Below are positions 21,444-27,214 of a stretch of 27,214 bases of DNA, piece by piece. This DNA comes from CAYOLL01 sp964404765 [NCBI: uncultured Gemmatimonadota bacterium] (GTDB taxonomy: Bacteria; 4572-55), in assembly GCA_964404765.1 (NCBI GenBank), contig CAYOLL010000075.1, forward strand, positions 1 to 27,214, in the 5' to 3' direction. A model generated the notes under the pieces. That model did not search any database. It was given only the letters and a program-made list of their open reading frames with translations, and was not told the DNA's origin. Each line of letters opens with the position of its first letter. The first letter of the stretch is position 1. Position numbers and translations under genes: made by a program.

Positions 21444-23582
21444 ATGGAAAAGTTTTTTGACCCCTTCATCAAGCTGTTGGAAAACCCGCTTACGGAATTA
21501 TTCAAATCGGCTGGATTCGGCGACGGTTTGGCCAAAGCCTTTTCCGCCGCACTGATGACCTTGATTCTGTGGCAAGTCGGCGAATGGCTGAAGGCGCGCC
21601 AGCAAAAACACCGGAACAACCGGGCCGCCAAAGATTTAAAGCCGGAATTCGACTATTTGACCATCAAACGCTATTGCGAGATTTTTATTCCCAGCCGCTA
21701 CGCCCGCATTAATCCCAACCGCTACCAGAATCCCGACGAAGCCTACAAGCACAACGATCCGGCAAAGCTGATCCCGTTCATGATCAAAAAATCCTTCAAC
21801 GAAAAGGTTGAAAATGAAAAGTTCTATTTGATTCTGGCCGATTCCGGCATGGGTAAAACCGCTTTTATGGTCAATCTTTATATGACCTATCACGGCGTCT
21901 TTAACTTGCGCCAAAATCAAAAAATGCGCCTGTTCCGTTTTCAGCCGCCTATTCCGGACAAACCCACGGATGTGCTGGACCGCCTCAAGGAAATCAAAAA
22001 TGACGAGGCCAAGAACACCATCCTGCTGTTAGACGGTCTGGACGAAGACCCGTATATTTTGTCCAAAGACCCGCATAAATCCGACGAACTGGTTTTTGAA
22101 GAACGGCTAAACGCCATTGCCAACGAAACCCTGCGCTTTTGTGATGTGGTCATTACCTGTCGCACCCAATACTTTCCGCAGCAGGAAAACCAGGATTACG
22201 ATCTCCAGATTCGCAAGCCCGGCGGCGGCTGGTACAAGCTGAACAAGTATTACCTCTTCCCTTTTTCCGATCCCGAAGTCCGCGCTTATATCAATCGGAA
22301 GTACGGCCGGCTCAAGTTCTGGAACCGGACGAAAAAGGAAAAAGCGCGCGAACTGGTCGAAAATTCCCATAAACTCATGTCCCGGCCCATGTTGCTGTCC
22401 TATCTGGATGATTTGGTGATGGAGGACAGAGCATACCGCTTCAGCTATGAAATCTACGAAACGCTGATTGAAAAATGGCTGATCCGCGAGAGCGAAAAAG
22501 GGGACCGTAATAACCGCGCCGAGCAGGAAAAGTTTAGAGCCAATCTGCGCCAACTGGCCCGCCAAACCGCCCTGCGCATCTACCAAAACTGGCAGACCAA
22601 CGGCATCTTGCATCTGACCAAAGACGAAGCCCTGCAAATTGCCAAAACCCATCACATCGCGCTCAAAGCCGACGAGGTGAAGGGCAAATCCCTGCTCACC
22701 TGCGACCCGCTTCTCAACTGGAAATTCGCCCATAAATCCATCCTGGAATACTTTTTGGCCAAAGAGTGCGCGGACGATTGGGGTCTGGCCTTTCGCTTTA
22801 ACTTTGCCGGCATGGATATGGCCAGGCATTTTTATGGGGAAATCGGACAGAACAACGCGCTCATCTTTACTGCGCTGGATTTTGTCAAGATCAAAGGCGG
22901 CGCGTTTGAGATGGGCGATACCTTTGGCGAGGGCAGCGAAGCTGAAAAACCGGTCCATCGGGTCACCGTCAGTGATTTTTATCTGGCCAAATATGCGGTC
23001 AGCCAAAGGCAGTGGCAGGAAATTATGGGCAGCAATCCGTCTCATTTTAAAGGCGACGATTTGCCGGTGGAAAACGTGAGTTGGGACGATGCGCAAATGT
23101 TTATAGCCAAACTGAATGCCAAAACCGGTTTGAACTTTCGCCTGCCTTCTGAAGTGGAATGGGAATACGCCGCCCGCGAAGGCGGCCGGAAGGTGCGCTT
23201 TGGCAACGGTCAGGACATTGCCCGGGCCGGTGAGATGAGCTTTGACGCCCGCAAAGAGCATAAAAAAGCCTATTCGGAGGTCGGCGAATATCGGGGCAAA
23301 ACCGTGCCGGTCAATTCCTTTAAACCCAATGCCCTGGGGCTTTACAATATGAGCGGCAATGTTTGGGAATGGTGCGCCGACCATTGGCATGGAGATTACA
23401 AAGGCGCGCCGGTTGATGGCTGTGCCTGGACAGATAGTGTTGAAAATACACAAAAGCGTCGTGTCTTGCGCGGCGGTTCTTTCGGCAGGGGTCCGATCAG
23501 CGCGCGCGCTGCTAACCGTAACTACTACGCACCCGGCAACCTTGACTTCAGCATCGGGTTTCGCGTTGTCCGAGGATTTTAG
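21444..23582 (+). CDS. NACHT-type STAND NTPase fused to a FGE-sulfatase/C-type-lectin domain with DGR-like variable region
   Basis: This 712-residue protein has an N-terminal hydrophobic helix (FSAALMTLILWQVGEWL, about 33-50) that may anchor it or act as a membrane effector. A NACHT-type NTPase follows, with Walker A ADSGMGKTAF near 132, Walker B TILLLDGLDED near 193 and VVITCRTQYFP near 235, plus the winged-helix part to about 470. Residues 478-712 form a formylglycine-generating-enzyme-like domain (GGAFEMGDTFG, FRLPSEVEWEYAARE, NMSGNVWEWCADHWHG, RVLRGGSF, IGFRVVRGF). Such C-type-lectin-fold modules are ligand sensors in STAND proteins and the usual targets of DGRs. The tail (673-712) matches a DGR variable region, detailed separately. 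GAGAGGGA precedes the start. It is probably an anti-phage or self/non-self sensor. Confidence 0.9.
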   Translation: MEKFFDPFIKLLENPLTELFKSAGFGDGLAKAFSAALMTLILWQVGEWLKARQQKHRNNRAAKDLKPEFDYLTIKRYCEIFIPSRYARINPNRYQNPDEAYKHNDPAKLIPFMIKKSFNEKVENEKFYLILADSGMGKTAFMVNLYMTYHGVFNLRQNQKMRLFRFQPPIPDKPTDVLDRLKEIKNDEAKNTILLLDGLDEDPYILSKDPHKSDELVFEERLNAIANETLRFCDVVITCRTQYFPQQENQDYDLQIRKPGGGWYKLNKYYLFPFSDPEVRAYINRKYGRLKFWNRTKKEKARELVENSHKLMSRPMLLSYLDDLVMEDRAYRFSYEIYETLIEKWLIRESEKGDRNNRAEQEKFRANLRQLARQTALRIYQNWQTNGILHLTKDEALQIAKTHHIALKADEVKGKSLLTCDPLLNWKFAHKSILEYFLAKECADDWGLAFRFNFAGMDMARHFYGEIGQNNALIFTALDFVKIKGGAFEMGDTFGEGSEAEKPVHRVTVSDFYLAKYAVSQRQWQEIMGSNPSHFKGDDLPVENVSWDDAQMFIAKLNAKTGLNFRLPSEVEWEYAAREGGRKVRFGNGQDIARAGEMSFDARKEHKKAYSEVGEYRGKTVPVNSFKPNALGLYNMSGNVWEWCADHWHGDYKGAPVDGCAWTDSVENTQKRRVLRGGSFGRGPISARAANRNYYAPGNLDFSIGFRVVRGF
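23460..23582 (+). other. Putative DGR variable region (VR) at the 3' end of the NACHT-FGE gene
   Basis: The segment encodes RVLRGGSF followed by residues 681-704 and then IGFRVVRGF, the frame seen around variable residues in DGR target proteins. At positions expected to vary, the codons are largely NNC: GGC, ATC, AGC, AAC, TAC, TAC, GGC, AAC, GAC, TTC, AGC. This is the outcome of adenine mutagenesis of AAC codons in a template repeat. No template repeat or reverse transcriptase is present in the window, so the diversification machinery must lie elsewhere or be lost. Confidence 0.65.
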
Positions 23583-23634
23583 TTTGTGTAACTTTTACAC
23601 TTTTATCCTTTTGAATCTTTTGCTTTTAACTTTT

Positions 23635-23668
23635 CCCGCGAAGCGGGCAAATTTTTTTATCAGACCCG
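23635..23668 (+). terminator. GC-rich hairpin with T-run downstream of the NACHT-FGE gene
   Basis: CCCGC-GAA-GCGGG (23635-23647) is followed by CAAATTTTTTTA. It has the form of an intrinsic terminator, 52 bases after the stop codon. A small GC-rich hairpin just downstream of the VR is also a known cis requirement in some DGRs, so a second role is possible. Confidence 0.65.
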
Positions 23669-23680
23669 TATACTTGAACA

Positions 23681-23880
23681 AAACCGCGTTAGCGGCGCTA
23701 CTGCGCATGTTTATAGCAAAAATGTCTTTGACCCGTACAAAAAAAAATGATCAAATTACAACCGCAACAAACCGCGTCAGCGGTTCAATGTTTGCAATCT
23801 CAGACATCAAACCGCTAACGCGGTTCACGCGGAAATTCAATGAAACGGCGTTGCTATAAACAGTTCACCCCGCTGGGGTG
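23681..23880. repeat. REP-like palindrome cluster between the NACHT gene and folP
   Basis: The palindromic strings are ACCGCGTTAGCGG (23683-23695), ACCGCGTCAGCGGT (23771-23784), ACCGCTAACGCGGT (23811-23824) and CACCCCGCTGGGGTG (23866-23880). GTTTATAGCAA (23709-23719) and its complement TTGCTATAAAC (23851-23861) add longer inverted symmetry. Palindromes followed by a TTTATAG-type tail are a dispersed-repeat form I associate with Bacteroidetes-like genomes, so REP/RAYT-type repeats are likely. No gene is visible here. Confidence 0.7.
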
Positions 23881-23889
23881 TTAAAAACC

Positions 23890-24723
23890 ATGCGCGATAT
23901 CATTCTAAAAAACACGACCCTCAAGCTCTCTACGCGCACCTATTTGATGGGCATTGTCAATGTTACGCCGAATTCATTTTCCGACGGCGGACATTACTAC
24001 GAACCGGCGCGGGCTATCGCGCATGGCTTGCAGTTGGCGGCCGACGGCGCGGACATCCTGGATATTGGCGGTGAGTCCACCCGGCCAGGCGCCGAAGCCG
24101 TTCCGGTCGCGCAGGAAATTCAGCGGGTTGTGCCGGTTATCGAGGCCTTAGCCCGTCAAACCGGTCTGCCGATTTCCATCGACACATACAAGGCCGAGAC
24201 CGCCCGGGCCGCCTTGTCTGCCGGCGCTGAAATTGTGAATGATATCAGCGGGCTGCGCTTTGACCCGGCCATGGCCAAAACCATCGCCGAGGCTGACGCC
24301 GCCTGCATCCTCATGCACATCAAAGGCACGCCGCGAAATATGCAGCAAAACCCGCATTACGACGACGTGCTGGCCGAAATCAGCGCTTATCTGCAAGAAA
24401 GTGTTAACATCGCCACCCAAAGCGGCATTGACCCCGCCAAAATTATGGTTGATCCCGGCATTGGTTTTGGTAAACGATTTGAGGATAATATCGTCATCCA
24501 TCAGGGTCTTAAAAAACTTTTGGCTTTGGACAAACCGATTGTGTTTGGCTCATCACGCAAATCATTTCTGGGTAAAATCTTAGGTCTGCCGCCCGAACAG
24601 CGTCTGGAAGGTTCTTTGGTGTCAGCTACTGTGGCCGTGCTTAATGGCGCGCATATTATTCGGGCCCACGATGTCGCGGCGATGAAGCGCGCGCTGCAAA
24701 CGGTCGATGTCCTGAAATTATAA
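23890..24723 (+). CDS. folP: Dihydropteroate synthase
   Basis: This enzyme condenses 6-hydroxymethyl-7,8-dihydropterin pyrophosphate with p-aminobenzoate to give dihydropteroate in folate synthesis; it is the sulfonamide target. The 277-residue TIM barrel shows both Pfam hallmarks, LMGIVNVTPNSFSDGG and DILDIGGESTRPGAEAV. It also has PISIDTYKAETA, VNDISGLRFDP, LMHIKGTPRNMQ, DPGIGFGKRFEDN, KPIVFGSSRKSFLG and the final GAHIIRAHDV. The ATG at 23890 is preferred over the in-frame GTG at 23878, which falls inside a palindrome. The ribosome binding site is weak, with GGGGTG of the hairpin 23866-23880 the only candidate. cdaA begins one base after the stop codon, a recurrent pairing. Confidence 0.96.
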   Translation: MRDIILKNTTLKLSTRTYLMGIVNVTPNSFSDGGHYYEPARAIAHGLQLAADGADILDIGGESTRPGAEAVPVAQEIQRVVPVIEALARQTGLPISIDTYKAETARAALSAGAEIVNDISGLRFDPAMAKTIAEADAACILMHIKGTPRNMQQNPHYDDVLAEISAYLQESVNIATQSGIDPAKIMVDPGIGFGKRFEDNIVIHQGLKKLLALDKPIVFGSSRKSFLGKILGLPPEQRLEGSLVSATVAVLNGAHIIRAHDVAAMKRALQTVDVLKL

Positions 24724-24724
24724 A

Positions 24725-25507
24725 ATGTTACAGGTGCTTGCCGTGTCCTGGAAACCCGATATTTTTCTATTTAATTTTGGCCTGCTCGATCTTGTTGATA
24801 TCTTGATCGTAACGGCGTTGTTTTATAAGTTGTATATTCACATTCGCGGCACCAAAGCTTTTCAGATGACCGCCGGATTGATCCCTATTTTAATCGGCTC
24901 CTTCTTAGCCAGTTTTTTTAAAATGCACGCGCTGTCATGGTTGGCGACAACCGTTCAGACGGTGTGGGTTGTCGCCTTTGTCGTTCTGTTTCAGCCGGAA
25001 CTGCGGGTCATGCTGGCGCAGGCCGGCGAAAGCCGTTTTTTCCGCCTCTTTTTTCAGCCGCCCAAGAAAGAAAAGCTCGATGAAATCCTGAATGCCGTAA
25101 CCCGTCTATCGCTGCTGGATATTGGCGCGTTGATCGTACTGACGCGCGATCATTCCATGGACGAGTTTATTAAGACGGGCACATCTATTCAGGGGGCTGT
25201 CAGCGCCGAATTGTTGGTCACCATTTTTATGCCCAAGACGCCGCTGCATGATGGCGCCGTTATCATCAGCGAAGAGACCATCATTGCCGCCGGCGTCATT
25301 CTGCCGCTGTCGCAAAGCACCAGCCTGCCGAAAGAATTAGGCACCCGCCATCGGGCCGGAATCGGCATTACGGAAGAAAGCGACGCGGTGGTGATAATTG
25401 TTTCAGAGGAAACCGGCAAAGTTTCGGTTGCCGCAGCCGGGCAAATTCGGCGCAATCTTGCGACGGAAGAGCTGCGCCGAACCTTGCGGGAATTAATGAC
25501 GCAATAA
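24725..25507 (+). CDS. cdaA: Membrane diadenylate cyclase
   Basis: This enzyme makes c-di-AMP from two ATP; c-di-AMP controls potassium and osmolyte transport and cell-wall homeostasis. The 260-residue protein has three N-terminal transmembrane helices (about 18-37, 45-64, 72-92), a short linker, and a DAC/DisA_N catalytic domain with the DGA motif (LHDGAVII, near 174) and the RHR motif (GTRHRAGIG, near 204). Length and order match CdaA/DacA. It starts one base after folP with no good ribosome binding site of its own, suggesting translational coupling. No cdaR homologue follows in the window. Confidence 0.95.
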   Translation: MLQVLAVSWKPDIFLFNFGLLDLVDILIVTALFYKLYIHIRGTKAFQMTAGLIPILIGSFLASFFKMHALSWLATTVQTVWVVAFVVLFQPELRVMLAQAGESRFFRLFFQPPKKEKLDEILNAVTRLSLLDIGALIVLTRDHSMDEFIKTGTSIQGAVSAELLVTIFMPKTPLHDGAVIISEETIIAAGVILPLSQSTSLPKELGTRHRAGIGITEESDAVVIIVSEETGKVSVAAAGQIRRNLATEELRRTLRELMTQ

Positions 25508-25578
25508 AAGCCGGTGCAATAGCCCGCCTTATCACATGCGTTAAAACGCCGCCATAAATCCAACATGTTTTTCACAAA

Positions 25579-26187
25579 ATGATGAAGCCGAATGGAAGTG
25601 ACATTATCATCGCCGCCCCGTTTTTGATTCTGTGGGCGCTGGCGGTTATTGGCAACGCAGCGGCGGCTTATCGGACGCACGTACGGAAGAAGTTTGTCTC
25701 GGCCGTCCCGTTGGTAGGCGCGGTCTTTGGGGTGATTGGCTTGTGGCAACTGCCGCCAACGCGGGCCTGGTGCTGGCTGGCCGTTGTGCTTGATTACGGC
25801 ACACTGGAGTTTTTGTGGTGTCTGCCAAAAATCGCTCGCGAACTGTGGCAGACGAGCCGGTTCAATCTGCAACACGAGCTTGTGGCCACGCCGGAAAGCC
25901 GTCTCACTTTGCGATTGTTCAAACAGGGAATTTATGTGCTGGGGCAACGCTGGCAGCGCCCGCCGGGCGAGGCAGGCTTGATCGCCGCTTCCGACACCGG
26001 CACGTGGCGCATGGAAGACGGGCGGTTGCTGCTGACCTCCTGGCAAAATCACCGGATTAAACTTGCGCCGGGTCCGACCGGATGGCAAGTTACTCACGAT
26101 GATCGTCCGGCAGGCTCGACCGGTTTGCGCGGGGTTGTTTTCACGTCAACAGGACGGTTCCCTTTGGCAAAAGTCATTGAAACCTAA
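25579..26187 (+). CDS. Small membrane protein of unknown function
   Basis: This 202-residue protein is not recognised. The first 90 residues have three likely membrane segments (IIIAAPFLILWALAVIGNAA, AVPLVGAVFGVIGLW, WCWLAVVLDYGTLEFLWCLP). The remainder is soluble, rich in W, R and G, with LLLTSWQNHRIKLAPG. Codon use resembles the neighbouring genes. It lies 71 bases after cdaA in the same direction and could be in the same transcript. No clear ribosome binding site precedes either of the two adjacent ATG codons. It is called as a gene from its length and membrane pattern. Confidence 0.68.
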   Translation: MMKPNGSDIIIAAPFLILWALAVIGNAAAAYRTHVRKKFVSAVPLVGAVFGVIGLWQLPPTRAWCWLAVVLDYGTLEFLWCLPKIARELWQTSRFNLQHELVATPESRLTLRLFKQGIYVLGQRWQRPPGEAGLIAASDTGTWRMEDGRLLLTSWQNHRIKLAPGPTGWQVTHDDRPAGSTGLRGVVFTSTGRFPLAKVIET

Positions 26188-26266
26188 CGTGTCTGCGCTA
26201 AACTTGGCGAACTTTGCGGTAAAGATTCTCATACAAATGAAAGGCGAGCGGTAGCATAAAATTTTC

Positions 26267-26295
26267 TTGACTTTTTTTTTGAAATAACGGATAAC
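26267..26295 (+). promoter_or_regulatory. Candidate sigma70-like promoter of the TonB receptor gene
   Basis: TTGACT (26267-26272) and GATAAC (26290-26295) are spaced by 17 bases. Transcription would start near 26302 and produce a leader of about 120 bases before the receptor start codon. Confidence 0.5.
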
Positions 26296-26324
26296 TTACC
26301 GATAGTGCCGGATCATATTCAATG

Positions 26325-26389
26325 GCGCGCTGACGGATCATTCAGCTCAATGCAAAAACTTGGGAGGATGGCCGAAGCGCGCTTTTTTT
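26325..26389 (+). promoter_or_regulatory. Terminator-like hairpin in the TonB receptor leader (possible attenuator)
   Basis: GCGCGCT (26325-26331) can pair with AGCGCGC (26376-26382), followed directly by seven T, with a structured insert of about 44 bases. The insert can form a small stem of its own (CTCAA with TTGGG). Placed 34 bases before the ATG, this looks like a leader terminator that could be read through under some condition. I do not recognise a known riboswitch class. Confidence 0.45.
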
Positions 26390-26422
26390 ATTCATAAAAA
26401 TATAACTTCAAAGAGGTTCAAC

Positions 26423-27214
26423 ATGCGTTGGTTGTTGACGATTATTCTATGTTCATGGTTGTTAATACCCGGCAATTTGCGGGCGCAGCAAATGTCCAAT
26501 GAAGAAGCCGAAATCAGCTTTTTCGAATTAGAAAGCAAATATCTGGTGACAACAGCCAGCAAGGTCGCTCAAAAAGTCGGCGACGCCCCGGCCACAATCA
26601 TGGTCATTACGGCGGAGCAGATAGCCGAGCGCGGTTACGACTATTTGGACGACGCTTTGCGCGATCTGCCGGGCTTTCACTTTGTGCACGTGCACGGCTC
26701 GTATCCGACGTTGTGGAGTCAGCGCGGTCTGATGGGCGACGAGAACAAGCGCACCCTGCTGCTGATCGACGGTATCGTCGAAAATAATATTCTGGAAGGC
26801 AACGTGCTGGGCGGACCGCAATACAGCCTGCACAACGTCAGGCAGATCGAGGTGATCTGGGGCCCGGCCTCGGCCTTGTACGGCGCCAATGCCTTTAACG
26901 GCATCATCAATATCATCACCAAAAAGGGCGCGGAAATTGACGGCTTTGAATATCACAAAGGCTTTGGCTCGTTCAACACGGAGTTCGACAAGTTTTTGAT
27001 CGGCGCGGAAAAGAACGGCGTGGACGTGACGTTGTCCGGCTCGCTCTACAACACCGACGGGCCGGTCTTCGAAAAGCTGCACCCGGAATTTAGCACCAGC
27101 TTTGTGCGGCAAGCCTATTCGCTGGTCGGTCGGCTGCGCTATAAAGGCGCTGTGTTCGGCTTCAGCCGCTACGACCGACCGATGGGCGAAGGGCCGTTTA
27201 CCAACAGTCCGACC
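26423..27214 (+). CDS. TonB-dependent outer-membrane receptor (partial, cut by window end)
   Basis: This is the N-terminal 264 residues of a TonB-dependent transporter, which imports a ligand such as a siderophore, vitamin or glycan across the outer membrane using TonB-ExbBD energy. The signal peptide is MRWLLTIILCSWLLIPGNLRAQ. The plug domain (about 43-165) shows VTTASKVAQKVGDAPATIMV, ITAEQIAERGYDYLDDALRD, LPGFHFV, QRGLMGDENKRTLLLIDGI and IEVIWGPASALYGANAFNGI followed by INIITKKG, all classic plug motifs. The beta-barrel begins at about 175 and continues past the window. AGAGG precedes the ATG by seven bases. The substrate cannot be told from this part. Confidence 0.93.
   Translation, partial: MRWLLTIILCSWLLIPGNLRAQQMSNEEAEISFFELESKYLVTTASKVAQKVGDAPATIMVITAEQIAERGYDYLDDALRDLPGFHFVHVHGSYPTLWSQRGLMGDENKRTLLLIDGIVENNILEGNVLGGPQYSLHNVRQIEVIWGPASALYGANAFNGIINIITKKGAEIDGFEYHKGFGSFNTEFDKFLIGAEKNGVDVTLSGSLYNTDGPVFEKLHPEFSTSFVRQAYSLVGRLRYKGAVFGFSRYDRPMGEGPFTNSPT

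Noticed and set aside
22107-23453. 448-residue minus-strand open frame
   Set aside because: It is fully inside the NACHT-FGE gene, whose motifs are unambiguous. It is an antisense shadow.
23593-23859. Continuation of an open frame past the NACHT gene into the intergenic region
   Set aside because: It is out of frame with the NACHT gene and composed of palindromes and low-complexity sequence.
26360-26382. Partial tRNA-Ser 5' end (GGAGGATGGCCGA)
   Set aside because: Only about 14 bases resemble a tRNA start and no cloverleaf can be completed. The segment is part of the leader hairpin.
26528-27112. 194-residue minus-strand open frame at the right end
   Set aside because: The plus strand encodes clear TonB receptor plug motifs over the same bases.

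Overview
The window is about 27 kb of bacterial chromosome at moderate GC, with an AT-richer, gene-poor stretch at the left end (about 1-4480). Secreted proteins ending in FlgD/T9SS-like C-terminal beta domains, NHL/TPR giant proteins, a TonB-dependent receptor, and the folP-cdaA pair all suggest a member of the FCB superphylum, perhaps a KSB1- or Calditrichota-like lineage. That placement is inferred from gene content and was not tested by phylogeny.

Layout. (1) 344-1660: aroA on the minus strand. (2) About 1900-4480: a repeat-rich 'graveyard'. It carries a dispersed odd palindrome, ACCCTWAGGGT, often in hairpin pairs; an 88-bp perfect inverted duplication; a two-copy MITE-like element with 8-bp target duplications; a third palindromic element; and wreckage of class III cyclase/TPR genes, XisH and a Phd/YefM antitoxin. 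Inside this debris is one apparently intact mini-gene (2606-2689). It encodes a 27-residue peptide with a double-glycine leader and has a good ribosome binding site, an upstream sigma70-like promoter and an intrinsic terminator. (3) 4483-9087: a giant exported NHL-propeller/TPR/transglutaminase-like protein, minus strand. (4) 9570-10625: rtcA, convergent with an exported propeller/FN3/FlgD-like protein (10711-13167, minus) across a palindrome-pair hairpin. (5) 13379-17710: an exported subtilase with a dispersed repeat inserted in frame, followed by an exported DUF2252 protein. (6) 17749-23582: a YhcG/DUF1016 PD-(D/E)XK nuclease, a NYN-RNase/cold-shock fusion, TrmH, and a NACHT-type NTPase fused to a formylglycine-generating-enzyme/C-type-lectin domain. 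The last 40 residues of that protein look like the variable region of a diversity-generating retroelement (DGR). (7) 23583-23889: a terminator-like hairpin and REP-like palindromes. (8) 23890-25507: folP-cdaA, then a small membrane protein. (9) 26423 to the end: a TonB-dependent receptor, cut by the window edge, behind a leader that contains a promoter and a terminator-like hairpin.

The most interesting signals are the orphan GG-leader peptide gene, the DGR-like variable region on a NACHT protein with no reverse transcriptase in the window, and the ACCCTWAGGGT palindrome family. The palindrome is absent from one copy and present in the other copy of a duplicated sequence. No tRNA, rRNA or CRISPR array was recognised.
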